Source: an uncultured Alphaproteobacteria bacterium
Lineage (GTDB): Bacteria; Pseudomonadota; Alphaproteobacteria; HIMB59; GCA-002718135
NCBI GenBank assembly: GCA_902601455.1
Contig: CACKNC010000001.1
Coordinates: 158,240-222,239, forward strand
Length of the DNA: 64,000 nt
Direction of reading: 5' to 3'
Part shown: positions 29,719 to 38,439 of the stretch, piece after piece
Layout: each line of letters starts with the position of its first letter
How positions within the stretch are numbered: the stretch's first letter is position 1
Made by a program: the position numbers and the translations under genes
Notes under the pieces: generated by a model
Databases searched by the model: none
The model's input: the letters and a program-made list of their open reading frames with translations, nothing else
What the model was told of the DNA's origin: nothing

Positions 29719-30175
29719 GAGGAATAGATAAGTTTTCTTTTACGCGATTCATCACAACCATTGAACTAAACCTTTTGATGTTATTATTATTTAAAAAATA
29801 TTTTTGGGTAAATAGCTCGTACTCTTCCATGTCTACAAAAGTTGCGATTAACACATAGTCATAATCACCAGTCACATAATAACACTGCATAACTTCTGGC
29901 GCTTTAATCATTAATTTTTTAAATTCCTCACTATACTCAACCCCCTCCTTATCGCTTAGAACTTGAACAACAATAGTGATTTTTCGACCAAGAATATTGC
30001 GATCAATAATCGAAACATCTTTTTGTATAATGCCGGCTTTACGCATAGAGTTTATTCTTCTTTGACAAGCTGATGAAGATAAGCCAACTTCTTTTGCTAA
30101 AACTTCAGATGTTATTTTGTTATTTTCTTGAATTAAATTAAGAATTTTTAGATCAACTGAGTCTATTTTATCCAT
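29711..30175 (-). CDS. doeX: Lrp/AsnC-type transcriptional regulator, DoeX-like
   Basis: The 154 residues start DSVDLKILNLIQENNKIT and carry a winged helix-turn-helix (EVLAKEVGLSSSACQRRINSMRKAGII, shown in part as VGLSSSACQRRI) and a C-terminal RAM ligand-binding domain (CYYVTGDYDYVLIATF). DoeX regulates ectoine degradation in Halomonas. Here the gene is inserted between ehuA and ehuB on the opposite strand, and its upstream region has a dyad that could be its operator. A general Lrp role cannot be excluded. Confidence 0.82.
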   Translation of the reverse strand: MDKIDSVDLKILNLIQENNKITSEVLAKEVGLSSSACQRRINSMRKAGIIQKDVSIIDRNILGRKITIVVQVLSDKEGVEYSEEFKKLMIKAPEVMQCYYVTGDYDYVLIATFVDMEEYELFTQKYFLNNNNIKRFSSMVVMNRVKENLSIPLS

Positions 30176-30195
30176 ATGACACTATATCACATAAA

Positions 30196-30236
30196 TTTTG
30201 CATATTTTATTTAATTATGCATTTTTTATGCAAAAA
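30196..30236. promoter_or_regulatory. Candidate DoeX/Lrp operator between doeX and ehuB
   Basis: The 135-bp divergent region has TTTTGCATA (30196-30204) and two copies of TATGCA (30216-30221 and 30227-30232), the last extended to TATGCAAAA, its inverted match. The direct copies are 11 bp apart, about one helical turn, as expected for an Lrp-type octamer or dimer pair. A -10-like GATAAT lies at 30268-30273 towards ehuB. Inference from symmetry only. Confidence 0.5.
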
Positions 30237-30310
30237 ACACTTAATAAAAAGTCACACTCTTAACAAGGATAATGCTAACTTATTTTTATAAAACATAAGG
30301 GAGGAAAATT

Positions 30311-31153
30311 ATGAAAAAAATAATTTTATTTTTAGCTTCTTTTTTAATTCTTTTAGGTTCAGCTAAGGTTTCTTTTGCTGAGTCTGATACTTTAAAAAGA
30401 TTAAAGAAGCAGGGTTATGCGACAGTTGCTGTTGCAAATGAGCCGCCATATAGTGATATCAAAACTGATGGATATGTTACTGGTGCTGCTCCAGATGTTG
30501 CAAGAGCTGTACTAAACATTCTTGGTGTTGCAGATTTAAAAGCTGAAGTAATTATGTATGGAGCTATGATACCTGCACTTCAAGCACGAAGAGTAGATAT
30601 GGCAACTTCAGGTCTTTATATTAAACCTGATAGGTGTGAGTCTATTATTTATTCTGAACCTGATTTATGTGGAGCGGAAGCTTTTGCAGTTCCTGTTGGA
30701 AATCCAAATAACTTGCTTACGTATGAAGACATTGCAGCACAGCCTGATTTAAAAATGACTACTTGTGCTGGATGTGCTGAGGAAAAATATGCTTTAGAAA
30801 GAGGCGTTTCAGCTGATCAGATTGTTTATTTTGATACACCTCCAAGTGGTATCAAAATGCTTCAACAAGGTAGAGTAGATGTATTTGCGCTTTCTGGCTT
30901 AGGTACTCAGGATTTATTAAATAAAACAAATGACCCTAATCTAGAACTAGTTATGCCTATTACTGGTGTTCCAATTGGATGTGCTGGAGCTGCTTTTAAC
31001 ATGGATGACATAGAGTTCAGAGCTGAATATAATATGGCACTAGCAAAACTAAAAGCTACTGGAGAGTTTGCTGCTATCATTGAACCATATGGTTTTTCTG
31101 CGGAAGCAACCGCTGGTGAGTCATATCTTACAAGATGTCCAGACGGAAAATAA
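30311..31153 (+). CDS. ehuB: Ectoine/hydroxyectoine-binding protein EhuB
   Basis: A periplasmic solute-binding protein of the polar amino acid type. The 280 residues carry a Sec signal peptide (about 1-24, ending SFAES). Typical are YATVAVANEPPYSDI, SGLYIKPDRC, and TCAGCAEEKYALERG. Six cysteines in the mature part (DRCE, DLCG, TTC, GCAEE, GCAG, TRC) could pair as disulfides. Strong GGGAGG SD before ATG. It is followed directly by a hairpin terminator, then ehuC. Confidence 0.9.
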   Translation: MKKIILFLASFLILLGSAKVSFAESDTLKRLKKQGYATVAVANEPPYSDIKTDGYVTGAAPDVARAVLNILGVADLKAEVIMYGAMIPALQARRVDMATSGLYIKPDRCESIIYSEPDLCGAEAFAVPVGNPNNLLTYEDIAAQPDLKMTTCAGCAEEKYALERGVSADQIVYFDTPPSGIKMLQQGRVDVFALSGLGTQDLLNKTNDPNLELVMPITGVPIGCAGAAFNMDDIEFRAEYNMALAKLKATGEFAAIIEPYGFSAEATAGESYLTRCPDGK

Positions 31154-31171
31154 ATTAACTTTTAAATTATT

Positions 31172-31203
31172 TTGCCCTGTATTATTACAGGGCAATTTTT
31201 TTT
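31172..31203 (+). terminator. Rho-independent terminator / attenuator between ehuB and ehuC
   Basis: The stem TTGCCCTGT (31172-31180), loop ATTATT and stem ACAGGGCAA (31187-31195) are followed by eight Ts, ending only 3 bp before the ehuC ATG at 31207. It can reduce read-through so that the binding protein is made in excess of the permeases. Confidence 0.85.
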
Positions 31204-31206
31204 AAT

Positions 31207-31875
31207 ATGAAAGAAGTTATAGCCTTTTATCCAATTCTAATTGACGGTACAATTACGACAATTATTTTAACACTTTTAAGTGCTGTGTTAGCCCTTTTTA
31301 TTTCTTTTGTTGTAGGTCTATCGAGAATTTCAAAATTTAAAATAGTCAGAATTTTAGCAATAATTTATTTAGAGTTTTTCAGAGGTAGTTCTGCTCTTGT
31401 GCAAATGTTTTTTATTTATTTTGTTTTACCAATGTGGGGGATTTACTTCGATGCTCTAACAGCTGGTGTTATTGCTATTGGGTGTAATTTGGGAGCATAT
31501 GGGTCAGAAGTAGTGAGAGGTGGAGTGCTTGCTGTTGGTAAAGAACAGCATGAAGCTTCATTAGCATTAAATTACTCTCCCTATAAAAGATATAGGTATG
31601 TAATTATACCTCAAGCAATTCCAGTTATGATTCCTACTTTTGGAAATTTATTAATTGAGCTTCTTAAGTTAACTGCAGTAGCATCTCTTATTACGATTTC
31701 AGACTTAACATTTATGGCTCACATAATTAGAGTTCAGACAGCCTTAACCTTAGAACCTTTCTTAGTGATATTGGTAATTTATTTTATCATCGCTTCAATT
31801 TTAGTGAAAATCGTCGACATAATTTCTAATAAATTTTCTAAGGGAAGAAATATTATGATGGCGGGAGAAAATTAG
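31207..31875 (+). CDS. ehuC: Ectoine/hydroxyectoine ABC transporter permease EhuC
   Basis: His/Glu/Gln-type permease of the inner membrane. The 222 residues show about five TM segments and the EAA motif region GGVLAVGKEQHEASLALNYS with YVIIPQAIPVMIPTFGN. FFRGSSALVQMFFIYFVLP is a substrate-family signature. No SD is visible because the terminator U-tract abuts the ATG. Confidence 0.88.
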   Translation: MKEVIAFYPILIDGTITTIILTLLSAVLALFISFVVGLSRISKFKIVRILAIIYLEFFRGSSALVQMFFIYFVLPMWGIYFDALTAGVIAIGCNLGAYGSEVVRGGVLAVGKEQHEASLALNYSPYKRYRYVIIPQAIPVMIPTFGNLLIELLKLTAVASLITISDLTFMAHIIRVQTALTLEPFLVILVIYFIIASILVKIVDIISNKFSKGRNIMMAGEN

Positions 31876-31877
31876 AT

Positions 31878-32537
31878 ATGTATTGGAGTTGGGAAGTCGC
31901 TTTTGATGTATTGCCACAACTAGCAAAAGGAGTTGTAGTAACTATTCAAGCAACAATTGTTGCATCTATACTAGCTTATGTTTTGGGACTTGGAATAGCT
32001 ATTTTAAAAATGTCCAAAAGTAAACTATTGAGAATTGTTTTATATTGGACCACAGAATTTATAAGAAGAACTCCAATCTTAGTTCAACTTTATGTTGTTT
32101 TTTATGTTTTACCTGACTACGGTATTTTTTTTGAAGCTTTTACTTGTGGAGTCTTGGTTTTGGGTATCCATTTTAGTACCTATACTGCTGAGGTCTTTAG
32201 GGCTGGTATTGACAATGTTCCAAAAGGTCAATGGGAAGCAGCAAAATCATTAAATTACAACCAAGTTCAGACTTGGAAAAATGTGATTTTGCCACAGGCA
32301 ATACCGCCTATGATTCCTCCTCTCGCAAACTATTTAATCACTATGTTCAAAGAAACACCTTTGCTAGCAGCTATAACCGTTGTTGAATTATTTAGAGCAG
32401 CAGACCAGTATAGTAATAGTCATTATAAATATCTTGAACCAATGACATTAGTCGGAGTTTTTTTCCTAATAGTCTCTATTCCTTCAGCAATCATAGCTAT
32501 GAAGTTAGAAAAACGTTTTAAACAAAGAAAGATTTGA
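31878..32537 (+). CDS. ehuD: Ectoine/hydroxyectoine ABC transporter permease EhuD
   Basis: The partner of EhuC. The 219 residues include TEFIRRTPILVQLYVVFYVL, the EAA loop GIDNVPKGQWEAAKSLNY and ILPQAIPPMIPPLANYL. The ATG follows ehuC after 2 bp. Its stop (32535-32537) lies 2 bp before the ATG of the PLP enzyme. Confidence 0.88.
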   Translation: MYWSWEVAFDVLPQLAKGVVVTIQATIVASILAYVLGLGIAILKMSKSKLLRIVLYWTTEFIRRTPILVQLYVVFYVLPDYGIFFEAFTCGVLVLGIHFSTYTAEVFRAGIDNVPKGQWEAAKSLNYNQVQTWKNVILPQAIPPMIPPLANYLITMFKETPLLAAITVVELFRAADQYSNSHYKYLEPMTLVGVFFLIVSIPSAIIAMKLEKRFKQRKI

Positions 32538-32539
32538 TT

Positions 32540-33982
32540 ATGCAAAGTAATGTTGTTGAAAAGACTGCAAAATATTTCAAGGAGAAAGGTGTTGTTCTTC
32601 CAACAATATCTGAATTAAAAAAACCAGATTCAATAAATGAGGATATTAAAAATAAAGTTTTAAAGCTTGATAAAAACGCTATGGATCCGGCAAATTTATT
32701 TAGAGTGCACTGGTTTAATAAAAGAGATCATAGTAAATTTTTAGATGTTCCTGAACATATTGTTTTACCAAGTGAGTTTACAGGTGTTGAAGCAAAAATT
32801 ATTGTCAATCTTGGTCGTTATTTCCCACTTATTACCGCACATAAAGTTTTGGCAGCATATGGTTGTTTACTGCCTAGAATTTTGAATGGTTCATTTGATT
32901 ATACTAAACATAAAGCTGTTTGGCCTTCTACTGGAAATTACTGCAGAGGAGGCGTAGCTATTTCTAAAATATTAGGTTTTAAAAGTGTAGCAATTCTCCC
33001 TGAAGGAATGAGTAAGGAAAGATTTAATTGGCTTGAAAAATGGGTCGAGAATAAAAATGATATTATAAAAACTACTGGAACAGAAAGTAATGTTAAAGAA
33101 ATATATGATGCCTGTAATGAATTAGAAAAAGATAAAAATAATGATATTATTAATCAATTTGATGAATATTATAATTATGCAACTCATAGAGCTATTACTG
33201 GATCATCATTTGAAAAGTCTTTTTTAAAAGTAAAAGGTGACTCTAATCTTAGAGCTAGATTTTATGTTTCTGCATCCGGTTCAAGTGGAACACTAGCTGC
33301 GGGAGATTACTTAAAAGAAAATCTTAACGCTCAAATTGCAGTTGTTGAAGCTACTGAATGCCCAACTCTTCTTTATAATGGTTACGGCGAACATAATATT
33401 CAGGGTATTGGAGATAAACATGTTCCTTTAATACATAATGTTATGAATTCAGATTATGTAGTTGGTGTTTCAGACGAAGCTACAAATAATCTTAATTTAT
33501 TATTTAATACAGATGAAGGTAAAAATTATTTAATAAAAAGAAAAGGGTTTGACCCAGATTTTGTAGATAGATTGCCTGAGTTTGGGTTTTCTTCAATTGC
33601 CAATATTATTGCTTCTATAAAACTTGCTAAAAAAATGAAGCTAACAAAAAATGACGCTATTATAACGGTGGCAACTGATGGAGCTGATTTATATGAAACG
33701 GAACTAGCTAAAACAAAAAAACAATTTAGTAAAATTTATGATCAGGTCACTTGTGCAGAAATTTTTGCAAAAAATTTTGAAGCAATAACAGTAGATCATA
33801 CTTTGGAGTTAAGTCAAATTGATAAAGAGAGGATTTTTAACTTAGGTTATTATACTTGGGTTGAACAACAAGGAACTAGTTTAGAGGAATTTGAAAGTAG
33901 AAGATCTCAGTCTTTCTGGGATAAGCATTACAAAGAGATGATTTCACTTGATGAAAAAATTAAAGAGTTTAATTCTCTTTAG
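32540..33982 (+). CDS. Fold-type II PLP-dependent lyase, substrate unknown
   Basis: I chose the ATG at 32540; a TTG at 32534 overlaps the ehuD stop. The 480 residues belong to the cysteine synthase/threonine dehydratase superfamily but are longer than usual. ITAHKVLAAYGCL has the candidate PLP lysine, STGNYCRGGVAISK corresponds to the ring-stacking SxGNxxxG, and SASGSSGTLAAGDYL to the phosphate loop. It is coupled to the Ehu genes, so a diamino or amino acid from ectoine breakdown is the plausible substrate (inference). Diaminobutyrate or diaminopropionate lyase activity is possible but not shown. Confidence 0.7.
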   Translation: MQSNVVEKTAKYFKEKGVVLPTISELKKPDSINEDIKNKVLKLDKNAMDPANLFRVHWFNKRDHSKFLDVPEHIVLPSEFTGVEAKIIVNLGRYFPLITAHKVLAAYGCLLPRILNGSFDYTKHKAVWPSTGNYCRGGVAISKILGFKSVAILPEGMSKERFNWLEKWVENKNDIIKTTGTESNVKEIYDACNELEKDKNNDIINQFDEYYNYATHRAITGSSFEKSFLKVKGDSNLRARFYVSASGSSGTLAAGDYLKENLNAQIAVVEATECPTLLYNGYGEHNIQGIGDKHVPLIHNVMNSDYVVGVSDEATNNLNLLFNTDEGKNYLIKRKGFDPDFVDRLPEFGFSSIANIIASIKLAKKMKLTKNDAIITVATDGADLYETELAKTKKQFSKIYDQVTCAEIFAKNFEAITVDHTLELSQIDKERIFNLGYYTWVEQQGTSLEEFESRRSQSFWDKHYKEMISLDEKIKEFNSL

Positions 33983-33986
33983 TTAA

Positions 33987-35144
33987 ATGAAAACACAAGG
34001 ACTTCACAATCAGTTGGTTGAGTGGAGACATGATTTGCACATGCATCCCCAAATCAGTTTTGAAGAAGAATACGCTTCAAATAAAGTAGTCAATTTACTC
34101 AAAGATTTTGGCATAGAAGTACATGAGGGAATTGCTAAAACAGGAGTAGTTGGTGTTTTAAAAAAAGGTACTAGTAATAAAAGTATTGGTATTAGAGCAG
34201 ACATGGATGCTTTACCAATTAATGAAATAAATACTTTTTCTTATAAATCTACGATTGAAAACAGAATGCATGCTTGTGGTCATGATGGGCACACAACGAT
34301 GTTATTAGGTGCTGCAAAATATTTAGCAGAACAAGGAAATTTTGATGGCACTATTTATTTTATTTTTCAGCCAGATGAAGAGAATACCCTTGGGGCTAAA
34401 ACAATGATTGAGGAAGGTTTGTTTACTAATTTTTCTATAGATGAAGTTTATGGAATGCATAACATACCCGGAATGGAATTAGGAGAATTTGGAACAAGAA
34501 AAGGTGGAATAACCACTAGTGAAAATTTATTTGAAATTTTAATTAAAGGTAAGGGCGGTCATGCAGCTTTGCCTCATATGTCAAAAGATACAATTACCAT
34601 AGGTAGTCAGATTATATTAGCTTTACAAACTATTGTATCACGTAAATTAGATCCGGTAGCAGCTGGAGTTGTTTCTGTAACTGAGTTTATTACTGATGGT
34701 AAAAAAAATGTTTTGCCAGGTAACGGCTTGATAAAAGGAGACGCGAGAGCATTTTCTCAAGAAACTAATAAAATGATTGAAAAAAATATGCGCCAACTTG
34801 TTGAAGGTATCTCAAGTTCTTTTGGAGTTTCTGCTGAAGTAAAGTATGAAACAACTTGTCCAGTAACTTTTAATCAACCTAAACAAGCAGAAGCAGCAAC
34901 AAAAGCTGCTATCACCTTATTAGGAGAAGATAAATGTAATGGCGATATTGATCCAAGACCTTTTTCAGAGGATTTTTCAATTATGTCAGAGCATACTCCT
35001 GGATGCTTTGTATTAATGGGCAATGGAACTTCAGGTTCATATGGAAGACCATTACATTCTGCAGATTATGATTTTAATGATGAGTTATTAGTTAAAGGCT
35101 CTTCTTACTGGGTAGAACTTGCTGAACAACAATTAAAATTATAA
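33987..35144 (+). CDS. M20D-family amidohydrolase (acyl-amino acid hydrolase)
   Basis: A zinc amidohydrolase of the hippurate/IAA-amino acid hydrolase type. The 385 residues keep the metal ligands: MHACGHDGHTTMLLG (Cys and His), FQPDEEN (Glu pair), MHNIPG (His), and the C-terminal HSADYDFND. In ectoine degradation, N-acetyl-diaminobutyrate needs deacetylation by DoeB; M20 homologues have been named DoeB2, and no AstE/AspA-type DoeB is visible here, so this is the best candidate for the deacetylase (inference). Confidence 0.85.
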   Translation: MKTQGLHNQLVEWRHDLHMHPQISFEEEYASNKVVNLLKDFGIEVHEGIAKTGVVGVLKKGTSNKSIGIRADMDALPINEINTFSYKSTIENRMHACGHDGHTTMLLGAAKYLAEQGNFDGTIYFIFQPDEENTLGAKTMIEEGLFTNFSIDEVYGMHNIPGMELGEFGTRKGGITTSENLFEILIKGKGGHAALPHMSKDTITIGSQIILALQTIVSRKLDPVAAGVVSVTEFITDGKKNVLPGNGLIKGDARAFSQETNKMIEKNMRQLVEGISSSFGVSAEVKYETTCPVTFNQPKQAEAATKAAITLLGEDKCNGDIDPRPFSEDFSIMSEHTPGCFVLMGNGTSGSYGRPLHSADYDFNDELLVKGSSYWVELAEQQLKL

Positions 35145-35167
35145 TTTTTATTTAATGAAAATTTAAG

Positions 35168-36316
35168 ATGTTTAAAAAAAATCTTGAAAAATTAAAACAA
35201 GATCTTAACAAAAATAATATTGATTTAGCTGTCATTACTGACGATGACTCAATATATTATTTTTCAGGTTATTATGATTTCTTACACATGTCTTTTGGAA
35301 GACCAACCATTTTATTAGTTCCAAAAGATTCAGATACTCTATTGATTACCCCGCTCATCGATGCTCATTTAGTTAAGAAAAATTGTCCAGTTGATAAAAT
35401 AATCACATGGAATGATGGTGTCGATAATGAATGGAGAGATGAACTTCCAAAGTATATTAAAAAAAATGTTAATGTAGCAATTGAAAAATTTAAGATTAGC
35501 ACATTAGTTCTAAATTACATTTCATCTTTATACGAACAAGAATCACTTAAAAATATTTCACCAATTTTAGATTTAATAAGAATGGTAAAAACTGAAGATG
35601 AGCTAAAAATTGCTAAGTCTGCTGGTAAAGTTGCAAAAGCAATGATGCATGCTGGAAAAGATGCAATTGGGCACAATGTACCTGAATATGAAGTAGCTTT
35701 AGCAACCTCTCAAGCAGGTACAAGAAAAGCTGCTGAAATATTAGAAAATGAATTTAAAGACACTGATATATCTCCTTTAATTCACTTTTTACAAATTATG
35801 GCTTCTGGAAAAGATCTACCCAAAACTCACCATCGATCCTCAACAAAATTAATTAAAGATGGAGAGCCTGTATTTTTGTGTTTTTGTGGCATGACAAACT
35901 TTCATAAATTTAAACTTGGTTTTGATAGAACATTTTGGCTCAAAGAAATTCGTGATGAATCGCAAATTAAAACTTATGAAACTGCTGTGCAATCACAAAA
36001 AGCAGCCTTAAGTGTTTTGGGTCCTGGTGTTAAGGCTGAAGATGTTCATGCAGCTTACGCAGACACTATTCAAAGTGCTGGATATCCTTACCCAACATTT
36101 AGATGTGGAAGAGCAACTGGCTTTAGTATGCTTGAGGAACCCCAGCTAGTTTCAGGAAATAAAACAATTTTACAACCTGGAATGGTTTTTGCTGTTGATG
36201 GATCTGCAAATGAAGAAAATTTTCGTGCTCAAGTTGGTGACAGCTTTATAATTACTGAAAGCGGTTATGAGCAAATTACAAATTTCTCTAAAAAAATTGA
36301 AGACTTGATAATTTAA
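35168..36316 (+). CDS. M24-fold (creatinase/prolidase-like) protein without metal ligands
   Basis: The 382 residues have an N-terminal creatinase-N domain (DLAVITDDDSIYYFSGYYDF) and a pita-bread C-terminal domain (LIRMVKTEDELKIAKSAGKV). The five metal ligands of true M24 peptidases are not conserved: at their positions are FLCFCG, KLGFDRTF, CGRATG, FAVDGSA and AQVGDSF. Metal-free M24 relatives are creatinase and ectoine hydrolase. It follows the M20D gene by 23 bp and overlaps the proline racemase-like gene by one base. A hydrolase for another ring or guanidino compound is likely; not a prolidase. Confidence 0.8.
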   Translation: MFKKNLEKLKQDLNKNNIDLAVITDDDSIYYFSGYYDFLHMSFGRPTILLVPKDSDTLLITPLIDAHLVKKNCPVDKIITWNDGVDNEWRDELPKYIKKNVNVAIEKFKISTLVLNYISSLYEQESLKNISPILDLIRMVKTEDELKIAKSAGKVAKAMMHAGKDAIGHNVPEYEVALATSQAGTRKAAEILENEFKDTDISPLIHFLQIMASGKDLPKTHHRSSTKLIKDGEPVFLCFCGMTNFHKFKLGFDRTFWLKEIRDESQIKTYETAVQSQKAALSVLGPGVKAEDVHAAYADTIQSAGYPYPTFRCGRATGFSMLEEPQLVSGNKTILQPGMVFAVDGSANEENFRAQVGDSFIITESGYEQITNFSKKIEDLII

Positions 36317-37338
36317 TGTCAATTATTGAAATTTATAATACTCATTGTTGTGGTGAGATAGGTGATGTTATTGTTGCGGGTGATATTAAATTAGAGGGTA
36401 AGACAATATTTGAACAATCAAAATATTTATTTGAAAATAAAAAACTAAGAAACTTTGTATTAAATGAACCAAGAGGAGGAGTTTTTAAACATTGTAACTT
36501 AATTGTAAATCCAAAAAATAAAGAAGCCTTAGCAGGGTTTATAATTATGGAACCTGAAGACAATCCACCAATGAGTGGTTCAAATAGTATTTGTGTTGCG
36601 ACAGTATTATTAGAAAAAAATCTTATAAAGTCTACCGAACCCTACACTAATTTTACTCTTGAAGCTCCTGGAGGTTTAATTGCCATAAAAGCTGAAGTAA
36701 AAAATAAAATTACTAAATCTGTTGAAATTGAAAATCTTCCATCTTTTGTTGATTTAATGGATGTAAAACTTAAAACTAAAAATTATGGAGAAATAGTAGT
36801 TAGTACAGTGTTTGGAGGGGATACATTTTTAATCTGTAATGCAAAAGATTTTAATTTATCAATTGAACCCAACAATGCAAAAAAATTTGTAGATATTTCT
36901 CGAGAAATTGTAAAAATAGCAAATCAAGAATTTGGTTTTTCTCACCCAACAATACCCTCTTTAAATTATATTTCGTTTTGTCAATTTATTGAACCTGTTA
37001 AAATAAATAGCTCACAACAAAAAGAAGGTTGGAACACAGTTAGTATACGTCCTGGTAAACTTGATAGATCCCCTTGTGGAACAGGCACATCTGCAAGATT
37101 AGCTCTTATGAAACAAAAAAATGAAATTGATATTAATGAAACATTTATTTCTAGATCAATTATTGGCTCAACCTTTGAAGCAAAAATAAAAGAAGAATTT
37201 GTTAGCAATAATAAAAAAATGATTAAACCTCTAATTAAAGGTTCCGCCTTCATTACAGGAAAACAAGAACTTTATGTTACAAAGGATGATCCATTCCCAG
37301 AAGGATACAGGCTTAACGATACTTGGCCTGATTTCTAA
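36316..37338 (+). CDS. Proline racemase-family protein, Ser/Cys type (hydroxyproline 2-epimerase / trans-3-hydroxyproline dehydratase-like)
   Basis: The family epimerises proline or 4-hydroxyproline or dehydrates trans-3-hydroxy-L-proline. The 340 residues have Ser87 (MSGSNSICVATVLL) where the first catalytic Cys usually is, and Cys253 in LDRSPCGTGTSARLA. Members with this Ser/Cys pair have been reported to be dual 4-Hyp epimerase and 3-Hyp dehydratase. The convergent Ldh-family gene would reduce the pyrroline-2-carboxylate product to proline. Confidence 0.8.
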   Translation: MSIIEIYNTHCCGEIGDVIVAGDIKLEGKTIFEQSKYLFENKKLRNFVLNEPRGGVFKHCNLIVNPKNKEALAGFIIMEPEDNPPMSGSNSICVATVLLEKNLIKSTEPYTNFTLEAPGGLIAIKAEVKNKITKSVEIENLPSFVDLMDVKLKTKNYGEIVVSTVFGGDTFLICNAKDFNLSIEPNNAKKFVDISREIVKIANQEFGFSHPTIPSLNYISFCQFIEPVKINSSQQKEGWNTVSIRPGKLDRSPCGTGTSARLALMKQKNEIDINETFISRSIIGSTFEAKIKEEFVSNNKKMIKPLIKGSAFITGKQELYVTKDDPFPEGYRLNDTWPDF

Positions 37339-37344
37339 GTAAAA

Positions 37345-38346
37345 TTATTCTGACAAAGAAATAATTTTTTTTACTAATTCTGCATTAATACTTCTTAGAC
37401 CATTATCTAATCGATTTGTATGTCTTCTTTCGCCAGGAAGTCTAACACCGTCAAGAGATTTCATTTGTTCAAAAAATTTCTCTGCATGTTCATTCCAATT
37501 TTTGCCTGCAATTAGCTCTGGAGATAAGGCCATTATAAATTCACCACCTCTAGCAGGACCTCCATCATTATTATCTGCTTCTTTAGCTTCAAAACTAAAT
37601 AAATCTCCTACTAATCCAGCAGCTAATAATTCAATCATCATGGCAATAGCTGATCCCTTATAATCTCCAAAAGTAAGTAAGACACCACCATTAGCAATTT
37701 CTGATGGATCATCTGTTTTTTCACCATCTTTATTTAAACCTGTACCATAAGGAACTTTATGACCATCTCTAGCTGCTACTTGTACTTCACCCATTGCCAT
37801 GGTGGAAGTTGCCATATCATAAACTACAGGAGTCTTATTTTTTCTTGGCCATGCAAATGAAATTGGATTAGTTCCAAACAATGGTTTTTTTGCACCTGCA
37901 GGTGCAACACTTGGCTTATAAGCTGTACAAGCAATACCGATGAGTTCATTTTCAGCTAAAGCTTCAGTCTCATGCCATAAGGCGGCAAAGTGATGTATGT
38001 TTGTAAGAGTAAGAACTCCAACACCATGTTTTTTTGTAACATCTACTAATGCAGGAATACCAATACCTATAGCCGTCGGTGCAAAACCATAATCACCTTC
38101 TACCCTTATTGCATTTTGAGTTAAAAAGTTATTTGTCGGTCTTGCATTACCTTTTACTTTTTTACTTTTTAAAGCTGCAATATATCCTGGAATTCTAAAA
38201 AGACCGTGCGATACACTTCCATCTCTTTCAGCATTTGTTACTGTATGTGCTACAGCTTCTGCATTTAGTTCATCACACCCATTAAATCTTAATGTTTTTA
38301 GGGCTAAATCATATATTTCTTGAAGGGATAGATCGTTAGTTGTCAT
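37345..38346 (-). CDS. Malate/L-lactate dehydrogenase (Ldh2) family oxidoreductase, likely Delta1-pyrroline-2-carboxylate reductase
   Basis: The family uses NAD(P)H to reduce 2-oxo or cyclic imino acids (DpkA/LhpI type). The 333 residues contain AERDGSVSHGLFRIPGY (family SHG active-site His), NPISFAWPR and PVVYDMATSTMAMGEV, and GVLLTFGDYKGSAIAMMIELLA. Six bp separate its stop from the proline racemase-like gene on the other strand, giving a convergent pair. Ureidoglycolate dehydrogenase or other members of the family remain possible. Confidence 0.8.
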   Translation of the reverse strand: MTTNDLSLQEIYDLALKTLRFNGCDELNAEAVAHTVTNAERDGSVSHGLFRIPGYIAALKSKKVKGNARPTNNFLTQNAIRVEGDYGFAPTAIGIGIPALVDVTKKHGVGVLTLTNIHHFAALWHETEALAENELIGIACTAYKPSVAPAGAKKPLFGTNPISFAWPRKNKTPVVYDMATSTMAMGEVQVAARDGHKVPYGTGLNKDGEKTDDPSEIANGGVLLTFGDYKGSAIAMMIELLAAGLVGDLFSFEAKEADNNDGGPARGGEFIMALSPELIAGKNWNEHAEKFFEQMKSLDGVRLPGERRHTNRLDNGLRSINAELVKKIISLSE

Positions 38347-38439
38347 GTTATTCCTTTTAAATTTTTATGCTAATGTGTCTATTTATAGCGCATTTACAAT
38401 AAGGATTAAATGGCTAAAGATATATCTATATTTTAATTT

